In this document: positions 49,456 through 58,604 of the stretch, piece by piece
How the letters are laid out: every line of letters starts with the position of its first letter
How positions within the stretch are numbered: the stretch's first letter is position 1
Source of the DNA: Anaerolineales bacterium
GTDB taxonomy: Bacteria; Chloroflexota; Anaerolineae; Anaerolineales; Villigracilaceae
DNA: 64,000 bases
NCBI GenBank assembly: GCA_030834895.1
Contig: JAUQXA010000046.1
Span: 46,153-110,152, forward strand
Direction of reading: 5' to 3'
Made by a program: the position numbers and the translations under genes
Notes under the pieces: model-generated
The model's input: only the letters and a program-made list of their open reading frames with translations
Told to the model about the DNA's origin: nothing
Databases searched by the model: none

Positions 49456-50319
49456 ATGGCTCAACGAACAGGTCTCGGTAAAGGATTGGATGCGCTCATT
49501 CCCGCTGGTGGGAAGGGTTCTACCTTTGCAACCGCTGGTTCCGGTGGCGGAGTACAGCAGGTGGCAGTGGATGTGATTCAACGCAATCCCCGCCAGCCGC
49601 GTGTTCATTTCAAGGAAGAGGAACTGGTTGATTTGGCGGCGTCCATTCATGAGCATGGAGTGATCCAGCCGTTGATTGTCATTCCAAAATCCGATGGAAA
49701 GTTTGTCCTCATTGCGGGGGAACGTCGCTGGCAGGCCGCGCAACGCGCTGGCTTGCGGACTGTCCCAGTCATCACACGGCAGGCGAATAACCAGGAATTA
49801 CTTGAGCTGGCGCTGGTCGAAAATGTTCAACGTGCCGACTTGAATGCCCTGGAAGAAGCCGAGGCCTATCGTCAACTGGTGGATGAGTTTGGGCTTTCGC
49901 ATGAGGCGGTTGCGAAGCGGGTTGGCAAGAGCCGTTCTACCGTGACAAATACCTTGCGTTTGCTTGAACTATCAGACAGTATGAAGCAGGCTATTGTAGA
50001 TGGAGTGATTACCGAAGGACATGCACGGGCGATATTGGGGTTAACAAATCAAAAAGCGCGGGATGGTGCATTTCAAACAGTTGTGAACCTCTCGCTGAAT
50101 GTGCGACGAACCGAGGAACTGGTTCGGAAACTCGCGGGTCAGAAACCGACCAAGGCGAAAAAGCCGGTCAGAAATGCGGACGTGCACGATGTCGAGAAAA
50201 GACTCCAGCGCAGCCTCGGAACGAGGGTCGCGTTGAAGCATGGCAAGGAGGGCGGCACGGTCACCATCTATTATTATTCTGATGAGGAGTTGGACGCCCT
50301 GTTGGAGAAATTGACATAA
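49456..50319 (+). CDS. parB: Chromosome-partitioning protein ParB (Spo0J/Noc family)
   Basis: The 287-residue protein has the N-terminal region GLGKGLDALIP, the ParB/Srx CTP-binding motifs (NPRQPRVHF, IAGERRWQAAQRAGL), LVENVQRADLNALEEAEAY, an HTH (LSHEAVAKRVGKSRSTVTNTLRL) and a C-terminal dimerisation domain ending YYYSDEELDALLEKL. It loads at parS sites and spreads. Partner of ParA upstream. Confidence 0.96.
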   Translation: MAQRTGLGKGLDALIPAGGKGSTFATAGSGGGVQQVAVDVIQRNPRQPRVHFKEEELVDLAASIHEHGVIQPLIVIPKSDGKFVLIAGERRWQAAQRAGLRTVPVITRQANNQELLELALVENVQRADLNALEEAEAYRQLVDEFGLSHEAVAKRVGKSRSTVTNTLRLLELSDSMKQAIVDGVITEGHARAILGLTNQKARDGAFQTVVNLSLNVRRTEELVRKLAGQKPTKAKKPVRNADVHDVEKRLQRSLGTRVALKHGKEGGTVTIYYYSDEELDALLEKLT

Positions 50320-50322
50320 CCT

Positions 50323-50382
50323 GTAGAGGGGCGGGCTGTGTAGTGTCACACCCAACCACGGGCGCGAAAACCGCGCCCCTAC
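50323..50382. repeat. GTAGAGGGGCG..CGCCCCTAC palindromic repeat
   Basis: The ends are inverted matches of the same family as 15637-15704 and 19131-19215; it fills the gap between parB and the amidohydrolase. Confidence 0.65.
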
Positions 50383-50391
50383 GGAAAACAG

Positions 50392-52008
50392 ATGAAACTT
50401 CTCTATAACGCCAATATTTATACGCTCGACCAGTCCCAGCCAAAAGCCTTTGCTGTGTTGATCGACGGCGAGAGGATTCTTGCGGTGGGGGAGAAGGACA
50501 CGCTCGAAGCCATGTCACATGGCAGGGTGGAAAAACAGGACATGCAGGGCAAGACCATTTTGCCCGGCCTCACGGATGCCCATTTCCATTTTCAACATTA
50601 CGCGCTCTCGTTAAAAAAGATCGACTGCGAAACGAAGACCAAGGAAGAATGCCTGCGCCGCGTGGCGGAACGGGTTAAGAGGGCAAAACCCGGCGAGTGG
50701 CTTCTCGGCCACGGTTGGAATCACAACGAGTGGCTTACCTCGCCCTCCAGGAGAGGGGTTAGGGGTGAGGACTTTGACCTGCCAACTGCCGATGACCTCG
50801 ATGTGCTTGTCCCAAACAACCCTGTTTATCTCACTGCCAAATCGCTTCATGCTGCATGGGTGAACACATCCGCGTTGAATTTGGTAGGGATCACGAACGA
50901 TACGCCCAATCCAAAGGATGGCATCATCCAGCATGACTCCACTGGATGCGCAACAGGGGCATTGCTTGAATCGGCAATGTCATTGGTTGAAAATATCATT
51001 CCCGAACCATCTGTGTCCGAGATTGCAAACGCAATTGAATCCGCACAGCCAGTCCTCTGGAAAATGGGACTGACAGGTGTTCACGATTTCGACCGTCGCG
51101 AATCTTTCATGGCATTGCAACAATTACATGTGCAGGGCAGGCTAAAATTAAGGGTGAACAAAAACCTCCCCGTGGACAGTCTCGACCATGCCTTTGAACT
51201 CGGTCTGCAAACAGGCTTTGGCGACGACTGGTTGTGGATCGGCTCGGTAAAAGCTTTTATGGATGGCGCGCTTGGTTCGCATACCGCCGCCATGTTCCAA
51301 CCTTACTTGAATGAGCCTGAGAATCGCGGTATTCTTAACATGGATGATGAGGAACTCTTTGAATATTGCCGTCGCGCTGCCGATGTTGGGCTGAGTATGA
51401 CTGTCCATGCCATTGGCGACCGCGCCAATCATGAAGTTTTGGATGCCTACGAGCAGCTTCGCAAATATGAAACCGAAAAAGGATTGCCGCACTTGCGTCA
51501 CCGTGTCGAACATGTGCAAGTCCTGCACCCGGATGACGCGCCGCGTTTTGCGCAACTCAACGTGATTGCTTCCATGCAGCCCATCCACGCGCTGTCTGAT
51601 ATGCTTGCCGCCGATCGTCTCTGGGGGGAATGCTCGGCGCTTGCTTATGCTTGGCGGACGCAACTGAATTATGGTGCATCCCTCGCTTTTGGATCGGACG
51701 CGCCAGTGGAATCTCCCAACCCGTTTTGGGGACTCCATGCCGCACTCACCCGCCGCAGGGTGGATGGAACTCCCTCCGCCGATGGCTGGTACCCCGAGCA
51801 GAAGTTGACTCTTGCCGAAGCTTTGTCTGCCTACACCTACGGAGCTGCATATGCAGCCAATGCTGAAAACCGTCTTGGCAAACTTGCCCAAAATTATCTT
51901 GCCGATTTGATCGTATTGGAACAGGATATATTCTCCGTCGATCCAGGTGACCTCCTGGCCATGAATGCCAGCGCAGTGATGATTAATGGAGAATGGGTTC
52001 TTCAGTAA
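50392..52008 (+). CDS. Amidohydrolase (YtcJ-like, amidohydrolase family 3)
   Basis: The 538-residue protein has the metal-dependent hydrolase pattern: ILPGLTDAHFHFQHYALSL (HxH), a likely carboxylated-lysine segment GSVKAFMDGALGSHTA, VHAIGDRANHEVLDAYE, RHRVEHVQVLHPDD and GSDAPVESPNPFWGLHAA with the catalytic aspartate. Substrates of YtcJ-like enzymes are mostly unknown amides. Residues about 117-125 (SPSRRGVRG) are encoded by a dispersed repeat inserted in frame. Confidence 0.9.
   Translation: MKLLYNANIYTLDQSQPKAFAVLIDGERILAVGEKDTLEAMSHGRVEKQDMQGKTILPGLTDAHFHFQHYALSLKKIDCETKTKEECLRRVAERVKRAKPGEWLLGHGWNHNEWLTSPSRRGVRGEDFDLPTADDLDVLVPNNPVYLTAKSLHAAWVNTSALNLVGITNDTPNPKDGIIQHDSTGCATGALLESAMSLVENIIPEPSVSEIANAIESAQPVLWKMGLTGVHDFDRRESFMALQQLHVQGRLKLRVNKNLPVDSLDHAFELGLQTGFGDDWLWIGSVKAFMDGALGSHTAAMFQPYLNEPENRGILNMDDEELFEYCRRAADVGLSMTVHAIGDRANHEVLDAYEQLRKYETEKGLPHLRHRVEHVQVLHPDDAPRFAQLNVIASMQPIHALSDMLAADRLWGECSALAYAWRTQLNYGASLAFGSDAPVESPNPFWGLHAALTRRRVDGTPSADGWYPEQKLTLAEALSAYTYGAAYAANAENRLGKLAQNYLADLIVLEQDIFSVDPGDLLAMNASAVMINGEWVLQ
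50738..50770. repeat. Dispersed repeat inserted in frame in the amidohydrolase gene
   Basis: CGCCCTCCAGGAGAGGGGTTAGGGGTGAGG has the arrangement of the repeat in the serS leader (33462-33500); read on the minus strand it would encode LTPNPSPGGRG. It interrupts a conserved region between GWNHNEW and PTADDLD. Confidence 0.6.
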
Positions 52009-52026
52009 AGTTCAATCGAGAAGCTT

Positions 52027-53049
52027 ATGTCACAAAACCTTCCCAAACTCACCCCTGAAATGCTGATCCCGCGCATGGGCGAATATATTGTCCAGAAGGA
52101 ATTGATCACCGAGGACCAGTTGCATCAGGCGCTTGCCTACCAGCAGGAAAAAAATGCGATGGGTGAGCATTGCCTGCTCGGACAGGCGCTGATGGATTTG
52201 AAAATGCTCGACCGCGACTCGCTGGACGAGGTGGTGACGGAGCAGATCATCCAACTGCGCTCGGCGCTGCAGTCCGCAAACCGCAACCTTGAACAACGCG
52301 TAAAGGAACGCACCTCCGATTTGAACGAGGCGCTTCAAAGGCTTTCAGAGCTGAACCAGATGAAGGCGAACTTTGTGGCGAACATCTCACACGAACTGCG
52401 CACGCCCCTGACTCACATAAAGGGGTATCTTGAATTAATGGTCACAGAATCCCTGGGGAATATTTCGAACGAACAACGCCATGCCCTGCAGGTCACCCAG
52501 CGCGCGACCGCAAAACTCGAAGGCATTATTGAAGACCTGATCATGTTCTCTCTTGCCTCGCGCGGCGAGATGAGCATGAAATTGGATAAGGTCAATATCC
52601 GTCGGCTGGTGACGTTGTCCGCCAAATCCGCATCCCCCAAGGCGGAGGAACGAGGCGTGCAGGTATTGGTTTCCGCCAAGGAAAATATTCCTTCGGTGCA
52701 GGCCGATGCGGAAAAGATCGGTTGGGTGATCAGCCAATTGCTCGATAACGGCATCAAATTTACCCCGTCGGGCGGAAGCGTGGTGATATCTCTCAAGGAA
52801 GAAGGACGCAACCTTATCCTTCTCTCCGTCACCGATACGGGGATCGGCATTCCACCCAACCGCATGAAGGAAATCTTCGAACCGTTTCATCAACTTGATG
52901 GCTCATCCACGCGACATTTTGGCGGCACTGGGCTGGGACTTTCCCTTGTCCGCCAGATCATTGAAGCGCATGGCTCGCTATTGGATGCGCAATCCGTGGA
53001 AGGAAAAGGTTCCACGTTCAAATTTCCATTGCTGGCAGTGAGTGATTAA
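52027..53049 (+). CDS. Sensor histidine kinase with MshEN-like N-terminal domain
   Basis: The 340-residue soluble protein has an N-terminal segment of about 75 residues (GEYIVQKELITEDQLHQALAYQQ) that resembles the GspE/MshEN N-domain, known in some proteins to bind c-di-GMP, then a coiled coil, the phospho-acceptor H122 in NISHELRTPL, and the ATPase motifs N box (LLDNGIKF), DTGIGIPP and GTGLGLSLV. No membrane helix. It is followed by a second kinase and a response regulator. Confidence 0.92.
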   Translation: MSQNLPKLTPEMLIPRMGEYIVQKELITEDQLHQALAYQQEKNAMGEHCLLGQALMDLKMLDRDSLDEVVTEQIIQLRSALQSANRNLEQRVKERTSDLNEALQRLSELNQMKANFVANISHELRTPLTHIKGYLELMVTESLGNISNEQRHALQVTQRATAKLEGIIEDLIMFSLASRGEMSMKLDKVNIRRLVTLSAKSASPKAEERGVQVLVSAKENIPSVQADAEKIGWVISQLLDNGIKFTPSGGSVVISLKEEGRNLILLSVTDTGIGIPPNRMKEIFEPFHQLDGSSTRHFGGTGLGLSLVRQIIEAHGSLLDAQSVEGKGSTFKFPLLAVSD

Positions 53050-53050
53050 C

Positions 53051-54238
53051 ATGGACCTGCAAACGCTTTCTTCCCTTCATACCATTTTTCAGGAAGTTCA
53101 AAAGAAGCAGGACTGGAGAGCCGCGTTGGATACGCTGTTCGTATCCATGCGGGATTCCTTTGTTTTTGATAATGCGGCTATTTACCTCGAAGGTCCGCGC
53201 ACAAAAGGGTTGGAGGTCATATATGCTCGCGCAGTGGGACGCGGCAAAACTGCTGAAGCAGACGCTGCCTGGGGTGAAAGTCTGGCAAATGAAGTGCTCG
53301 CAAAAGGCAGAACAGTCCTAAAAGAACCAAAGCGAGTCACGGGCAAAACAGGCCGCCTTGGTCTGGCTTTTTTGTTGGGAGTTCCCCTGTACATTGGAGG
53401 GAAATTAAGAGGCGCGCTGGTTTTCATCCGCTTTGGCGGTCCCGAATATTTGGATTTGCAGATTCAGGTGGCGGCCTTGCAGGCATTTTGGGCGGCTGCG
53501 CTGATCGAACGTCGTGACCTTCAGGAGGCGCGCGCCGAACTGGATTCAGTCCAAAGGCAAATGCGTTTGCAGGACGATTTTGTTTCCACAATTTCACATG
53601 AGCTTCGCACACCGCTGGGCTTTATCAAGGGATATAGCACCAGCCTTCTGCGGGAGGATACCGTATGGGACGAGGAGACCCGGCGTGAATTCCTTAATAT
53701 TATCGATGAGGAAGCCGACCGCCTGACGCGCTTGATCGAGGACATGCTCGAATCTGCGCGCCTGCAAAGCAAAACCCTGCAATTTAAGTTTTCCCCGGTC
53801 AGGATCGACGCCCTCGTTCGCGATGTGGCAACGCGCATCAATGTGCACCACCCTGACCTGAAAGTCACTTTTGACTTTGATCCCCTGCCGCCAATTCGCG
53901 GCGATGGAACGCGACTATCCCAGGTCTTTGAAAACCTGTTTAGCAACGCCATCAAATACGCCCCCGCTTCGGCGATCATCATTGGCATGAGGATGGAGGG
54001 AGATAAGATCCTAATCACCTTTTCCGATCAGGGAGAGGGTATTCCGGAGGACTATCTCCCCTTCATTTTTGAACGTTTCTACCGGGTTCCAGGGGAACGG
54101 ACCGTAACCGGAACCGGTCTGGGCCTGTACATTTGCAAGCAGATTATTATGGCACATCATGGTAATATTTGGGTAGAGTCAACGTTGGGTAAGGGCGCAA
54201 CTTTCATGATTGAACTGCCCGTCAAGCCAATGCTTTGA
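53051..54238 (+). CDS. GAF-domain sensor histidine kinase
   Basis: The 395-residue soluble protein has an N-terminal GAF-like domain (residues about 5-155, with LGVPLYIGGKLRGALVF), the phospho-acceptor H183 in TISHELRTPL, the N box LFSNAIKYAP, DQGEGIPEDY and GTGLGLYIC. The ATG at 53051 is used; a GTG at 53042 would overlap the preceding gene by 8 bp. The two adjacent kinases probably both feed the next response regulator. Confidence 0.93.
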   Translation: MDLQTLSSLHTIFQEVQKKQDWRAALDTLFVSMRDSFVFDNAAIYLEGPRTKGLEVIYARAVGRGKTAEADAAWGESLANEVLAKGRTVLKEPKRVTGKTGRLGLAFLLGVPLYIGGKLRGALVFIRFGGPEYLDLQIQVAALQAFWAAALIERRDLQEARAELDSVQRQMRLQDDFVSTISHELRTPLGFIKGYSTSLLREDTVWDEETRREFLNIIDEEADRLTRLIEDMLESARLQSKTLQFKFSPVRIDALVRDVATRINVHHPDLKVTFDFDPLPPIRGDGTRLSQVFENLFSNAIKYAPASAIIIGMRMEGDKILITFSDQGEGIPEDYLPFIFERFYRVPGERTVTGTGLGLYICKQIIMAHHGNIWVESTLGKGATFMIELPVKPML

Positions 54239-54277
54239 TCTCAATCAGCTCTGATCATTTTTTTCAAGGAGAACATT

Positions 54278-54976
54278 ATGGCCAAGCGTATTTTGATCGT
54301 GGATGATGAACCCCGTTATTTGCGTCTTCTGGAAGCCAACTTGCGTACGGAAGGCTATGAGGTTGCCACCGCCCATGATGGTGTGCAGGCGCTCGATGTA
54401 TTCTCGGCTCAACCAATAGACCTTGTGCTGCTGGATGTGATGATGCCGCGCCTGGATGGTTTTGGTGCGTGTCAGCGTTTGCGTGAGTTCTCCAATGTAC
54501 CCATCGTGATCCTGACAGCGCGTGGCGAGGAACAGGACCGTGTGCGCGGACTCGACCTCGGCGCGGATGATTATCTGGTGAAGCCTTTTTCGGCGACCGA
54601 ATTATTGGCACGGGTGCGGGCTGTATTGAGGCGCGCTCATACCCCCACGGAAACAACAGGGCAGGCGCGTTTCTTCACACACGGTGATCTAAAGATCGAT
54701 TTTGCCCGTGCCGAAGTGTGGCGCGGCGAGGAAGCTGTTTCGCTTTCGGCCACCGAATACCGTCTTCTGCTTCAATTCACACACCATGTTGGGAAGATAC
54801 TCACGTCCGAGGATCTCCTCACCAGTGTTTGGGGACCGGAATATAAGAACGACAAGGAAATACTTTGGGTGAGCATTGCCCGCCTGCGCCAAAAACTGGA
54901 GACGGACGCGCATGCCCCACATCACATTGTCACACGCTCGGGGTTGGGATACTTGATGCCACCACTCGAATCGTGA
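54278..54976 (+). CDS. OmpR-family response regulator
   Basis: The 232-residue protein has a receiver domain with acidic pair D9-D10, phospho-acceptor D53 in LLDVMMPRLDGF, T80 and K102, and a winged-helix DNA-binding domain (LSATEYRLLLQFTHHVGKILTSEDLLTSVWG). AAGGAG precedes the ATG. It is the output of the two upstream kinases; downstream cpaE/cpaF genes are candidate targets or partners. Confidence 0.95.
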   Translation: MAKRILIVDDEPRYLRLLEANLRTEGYEVATAHDGVQALDVFSAQPIDLVLLDVMMPRLDGFGACQRLREFSNVPIVILTARGEEQDRVRGLDLGADDYLVKPFSATELLARVRAVLRRAHTPTETTGQARFFTHGDLKIDFARAEVWRGEEAVSLSATEYRLLLQFTHHVGKILTSEDLLTSVWGPEYKNDKEILWVSIARLRQKLETDAHAPHHIVTRSGLGYLMPPLES

Positions 54977-55013
54977 GTTGACAAGTGCGCCTGTGTTTAT
55001 AGGATCGTAAGTC

Positions 55014-56165
55014 ATGCCTGGGAAGAAAATCCTCGTAATTGATGCGGATGTCGCCAGCCAAAAATTTGTCGCGCGCCATTTTACTGACCAAAAAGACGAA
55101 GTCATTCAGGCTGGCTCCGGCAAGGAAGGATTGATCCATGCATGGCGTGACCACCCCGACCTGGTGGTGATCGACCCGACAATTGAGGATATTACCGGGG
55201 AGGACCTCGCCCGAAAGCTGAAACAAGATCCGCGCACCGCGAACATGCCATTGATCGCCCTTAGTGGCGACCCAAGTGCGGCCCGGGTCAAGTCCTGTCT
55301 GGACGCGGGTTTCAACGATTACATTCCCAAATCCGGGCAGGCTATGCCCAGACTGATGGAAACAGCCAACCGCCTGCTGGGCGAGGCAAGCATCCTGACC
55401 AAACAAGGTGGTTTTTTGATGGTTTTCCAGAGCGCAAAGGGTGGAACCGGCACTTCATCCATTTGTGCAAATATTGCCATGAATATCGGGCAAAATCAGC
55501 CTGAGGCGCGCGTGGTCGTTGTGGATATGGTGCTGCCAATTGGCTCAATTGCTTCCATCGTTGGCTATGAAGGCCCACAGAATCTTGTTACAATCACCGA
55601 TATGCCCGCGGAGTCCGCCGCCCCCAACTTCTTCCGAGATGCGTTGCCGCTGTTGAAGTCCTGGCATTTTAATTTAATCGCCGGCTCACCAGATCCGGAA
55701 AGCAGCAATCACCTGAAAGCGGCGCGCATCGGGGATATTGTTTCGGGTTTGAAAGAGTCCTACGATTACGTTTTGATCGATATTGGACGCTCACACTCGC
55801 GGATCACAATGCCAATCGTCCTGCATGCCGACCTGAACATCCTGATTATCAGCACCGACATCAGCACAGTGTCCATAACAAAAACCGTCCTGGAATACAT
55901 GAAGGGCAAAGGGGTGAATCCGGATTCGATTTTCACTATTCTTAACCGCGCGGTGGGTTTGGAAGGACTAAGCAAGGTAGAGGCGGAAAAAGTGCTCGAA
56001 ATACCGATCAAGGCGGCCGTTCCGTATCTCGGCAGTAACATGGTGTTGGCCAGCAACCAGCACCGGCCATTTTCGCTCAAATTTCCAACAGATACCGCTT
56101 CGATTGTTTTTCAGGAAGCGGCGAAGGAAATGTCCACTCTGGCTCGTAACTTACGAGCGGGATAA
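55014..56165 (+). CDS. cpaE: CpaE-like protein (receiver-like domain plus MinD/ParA-type ATPase)
   Basis: The 383-residue protein has an N-terminal receiver-like domain (KKILVIDADVAS) in which the usual phospho-acceptor position reads VVIDPT, so an Asp is kept, and a C-terminal ATPase with deviant Walker A FQSAKGGTGTSS, VVVDMVLPIGS and YVLIDIGRS. This architecture matches CpaE/TadZ, which positions Tad pilus machinery. It follows the response regulator and precedes a small gene and cpaF. Confidence 0.88.
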   Translation: MPGKKILVIDADVASQKFVARHFTDQKDEVIQAGSGKEGLIHAWRDHPDLVVIDPTIEDITGEDLARKLKQDPRTANMPLIALSGDPSAARVKSCLDAGFNDYIPKSGQAMPRLMETANRLLGEASILTKQGGFLMVFQSAKGGTGTSSICANIAMNIGQNQPEARVVVVDMVLPIGSIASIVGYEGPQNLVTITDMPAESAAPNFFRDALPLLKSWHFNLIAGSPDPESSNHLKAARIGDIVSGLKESYDYVLIDIGRSHSRITMPIVLHADLNILIISTDISTVSITKTVLEYMKGKGVNPDSIFTILNRAVGLEGLSKVEAEKVLEIPIKAAVPYLGSNMVLASNQHRPFSLKFPTDTASIVFQEAAKEMSTLARNLRAG

Positions 56166-56214
56166 TATATCTGACCGGCGCTGATTTCCGCGTCAGTCAC
56201 AAGGGATTAAGTCA

Positions 56215-56514
56215 ATGACGATTGAATACGACGACAAAGGCAAATACTATACCGATATAGTAAAGAAACTTCCGGTGCCTGTGGTGATTCAAACCACCAC
56301 TCACCTGGTGCGTGGGTTCGTGCATGTCCGCGAAGGCGAGCGGCTGAAGAACGAGCTGGAACGGGATGAAGCCTTCCTTGCTGTAACCCAGGCCTCCGTG
56401 TACAGCGAAGGGGATCGGGTGCTTTACACAGCGGATTTCATGGCGATACAACGCGCCCAAATCGTTTGGATCATGCCGGGCGGCGAGGAACGCCAGAAAG
56501 GGGTGGGTGAATGA
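56215..56514 (+). CDS. Small conserved-looking protein between cpaE and cpaF
   Basis: The 99-residue protein looks beta-rich (KKLPVPVVIQTTTHLVRGFVHVREGERL, FLAVTQASVYSEGDRVLY, FMAIQRAQIVWIMP), possibly an Sm- or PilZ-like barrel. I do not recognise a named family with confidence. It overlaps the cpaF start by 4 bp (ATGA), so it is part of the same operon and may be an accessory subunit. Confidence 0.75.
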   Translation: MTIEYDDKGKYYTDIVKKLPVPVVIQTTTHLVRGFVHVREGERLKNELERDEAFLAVTQASVYSEGDRVLYTADFMAIQRAQIVWIMPGGEERQKGVGE

Positions 56515-57830
56515 ATTCTCTTAATACTGCGAACTCGACCAGACTTACCGGACAGGACTTGATACGACTGAAAAAATACCTTGCCGATAGTCTCATGCGC
56601 GCCTTGGAACAGGAGGGAATATCCGCTGATCAGCGTTCGGCTTTTGTAAAACAGAACATTGCCCTCGTTTACACGCAGACCCAGTTAAAATTGCCCGAAG
56701 ACCTGCGTAAACAGATTTTTGATCAGGTTTTGAACGACCTGCTTGGCTTTGGCCCAATTCAATCTTTGCTGGATGATGAGGCTGTGACGGAGATCATGGT
56801 CAATGGACCCAAGAAGGTTTTTGTCGAGAAAAAGGGACAATTGGTCAAGACCAATATCACGTTTGATGATGACGATCACGTTCTGAGAATCATCGACCGT
56901 ATCATCCTTCCTCTAGGACGTCATGTGGACGCTGATTCTCCCACTGTGGATGCGCGCCTGCCCGATGGTTCGCGTGTCAACGCGGTAGTACGGCCGGTGG
57001 CAATTGATGGCCCTGCCATTACCATCCGCAAATTCAGCAAGGACAAACTCAAAGTGGATGACCTGATCAACTTCGGTTCGATCACGAAGCAGATGGCGGA
57101 CTTTTTGCGGGCTTGCGTCAAGGCGCGCTTTAACATCATTATCTCCGGCGGCACAGGCTCGGGTAAGACGACATTGTTGAATGTGATGTCCGGATTCATC
57201 CCTGAAAATGAACGTATCATCACCATCGAAGACGCGGCAGAACTGCAACTCCAGCAGGATCACGTGATGCGCATGGAAACAAAGGTCGCCAACGCCGAGG
57301 GACTTCACGCGGTTAGCATCCGTGAATTAGTAAAGAATTCCCTGCGAATGCGCCCCGACCGCATTGTGGTGGGAGAGGTGCGCGGCGGCGAGGCTTTGGA
57401 TATGCTCCAAGCCATGAACACGGGACATGACGGATCGCTGACCACTGTTCACGCCAATACCCCCCGCGATGCCATTTCCCGCATCGAGACTCTGGTATTG
57501 ATGGCCGGTATGGATTTGCCAATCAAAGTGGTGCGCCAGCAGGTATCCTCAGCGGTGGATTTGATCGTGCAGCAGACCCGCCTCAAGGACGGACAACGCA
57601 AGGTAACAGCCGTGACCGAAGTGGCAGGCATGGAAGGTGATGTGATCGTTTTGACCGACATCTTCAGGTTTATTCAAACGGGCGTTGATACCGATGGAAA
57701 AGTGCTGGGCGAAATCACCGCCACGGGTATACGTCCCAACTTTACGCCACGACTCGAGGCGGCTGGTTTCAAGCTCAGCGCTGACATATTCGCTCCCAGA
57801 CCGTCGGTCAATCAGGGCGCGCGGCGCTAA
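56511..57830 (+). CDS. cpaF: CpaF/TadA-family secretion ATPase
   Basis: The 439-residue protein is a type II/IV secretion ATPase of the Tad group: N-terminal helical domain, LLDDEAVTEIMVNGPKKV, RVNAVVRPVAIDGPAITIRKF, Walker A GGTGSGKTT (residues 213-221), Asp box, and MRPDRIVVGEVRGGEALDMLQAMNTGHDGSLTTVHAN (Walker B and His box). It would power Tad-type pilus or related assembly. No tadB or tadC platform genes or pilin genes are adjacent, which is unusual. Confidence 0.92.
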   Translation: MNSLNTANSTRLTGQDLIRLKKYLADSLMRALEQEGISADQRSAFVKQNIALVYTQTQLKLPEDLRKQIFDQVLNDLLGFGPIQSLLDDEAVTEIMVNGPKKVFVEKKGQLVKTNITFDDDDHVLRIIDRIILPLGRHVDADSPTVDARLPDGSRVNAVVRPVAIDGPAITIRKFSKDKLKVDDLINFGSITKQMADFLRACVKARFNIIISGGTGSGKTTLLNVMSGFIPENERIITIEDAAELQLQQDHVMRMETKVANAEGLHAVSIRELVKNSLRMRPDRIVVGEVRGGEALDMLQAMNTGHDGSLTTVHANTPRDAISRIETLVLMAGMDLPIKVVRQQVSSAVDLIVQQTRLKDGQRKVTAVTEVAGMEGDVIVLTDIFRFIQTGVDTDGKVLGEITATGIRPNFTPRLEAAGFKLSADIFAPRPSVNQGARR

Positions 57831-57836
57831 ACACTC

Positions 57837-57845
57837 TGCTATAAT
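57837..57845 (+). promoter_or_regulatory. Extended -10 promoter (TGCTATAAT) before the XRE gene
   Basis: TGCTATAAT ends at 57845, 28 nt before the start of the regulator; no good -35 is visible in the end of cpaF. Confidence 0.6.
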
Positions 57846-57873
57846 TCAGGCATTCGCCCACCTATGAGGAAAC

Positions 57874-58545
57874 ATGAATAACGCCCAGATTACCATTCGA
57901 GAAAAGAAACTTGGCTTGCTGATTCGAGATGCGCGCATGGCGGAACGCCGCAGCATTAAGGAATGCGCCGATGCAATCGGCGTACAGGTGGGACAGTTTC
58001 GCGCCTATGAGGAAGGACGTCGTTCCCCTTCCCTGCCTGAGCTCGAAGCCCTTGTGTTCTACCTCAAACTTCCAATTTCCCAGTTTTGGGGAAATGAGAC
58101 CAAGTCCGATGCCATGTTTACCGAGTCGGTGGATATACCACGTCTGATCACACTGCGTCAAAGAATGATTGGCGCCCTTTTGCGGCAGGAGCGCAACAAT
58201 GTGAACATGTCGATCCGTTACCTTTCGACGGAGACCGGGATTACCCAGGCGCGACTGAAGGCATATGAACTTGGTGAACGTGCGATTCCTGTTCCTGAGC
58301 TCGAATCCATTCTTGCCGTGATGGGCAGCCGCATCGATACATTCTTCGATCAGAATGGGCCTGTCGGACAGTGGATGACCAGCCAGCGTGCCATGCAGAA
58401 ATTTCTTGAACTGCCCGAGGAGATGCAGAAATTCGTCTGCCAACCGGTCAATCGTCCCTATCTTGAACTGGCAATAAAACTGAGCGACCTTTCTCGCGAA
58501 AAATTGCGGGCCGTGGCTGAAGGTCTGCTGGATATCACCCTTTGA
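57874..58545 (+). CDS. Double XRE-type helix-turn-helix protein
   Basis: The 223-residue protein has two helix-turn-helix modules: LGLLIRDARMAERRSIKECADAIGVQVGQFRAYEEG near the N-terminus and IGALLRQERNNVNMSIRYLSTETGITQARLKAYELG in the middle, followed by a helical C-terminus. Two such modules in one chain suggest binding to two half-sites as a monomer or an unusual dimer. SD is GAGG. It has its own promoter. Targets unknown; CpaF and the TPR/GNAT genes are nearest. Confidence 0.85.
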   Translation: MNNAQITIREKKLGLLIRDARMAERRSIKECADAIGVQVGQFRAYEEGRRSPSLPELEALVFYLKLPISQFWGNETKSDAMFTESVDIPRLITLRQRMIGALLRQERNNVNMSIRYLSTETGITQARLKAYELGERAIPVPELESILAVMGSRIDTFFDQNGPVGQWMTSQRAMQKFLELPEEMQKFVCQPVNRPYLELAIKLSDLSREKLRAVAEGLLDITL

Positions 58546-58552
58546 TATAAGG

Positions 58553-58578
58553 CCCAAAGGTTTCTAAAAACCTTTGGG
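58553..58578 (+). terminator. Hairpin CCCAAAGGTTT / AAACCTTTGGG, likely terminator
   Basis: A perfect 11-bp stem with a 4-base loop after the XRE gene, followed by TCTGGTTTTG. It resembles the other intergenic hairpins at 18326, 26875 and 31943. Confidence 0.65.
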
Positions 58579-58604
58579 TCTGGTTTTGTAAAGGAAGGAA
58601 AACT

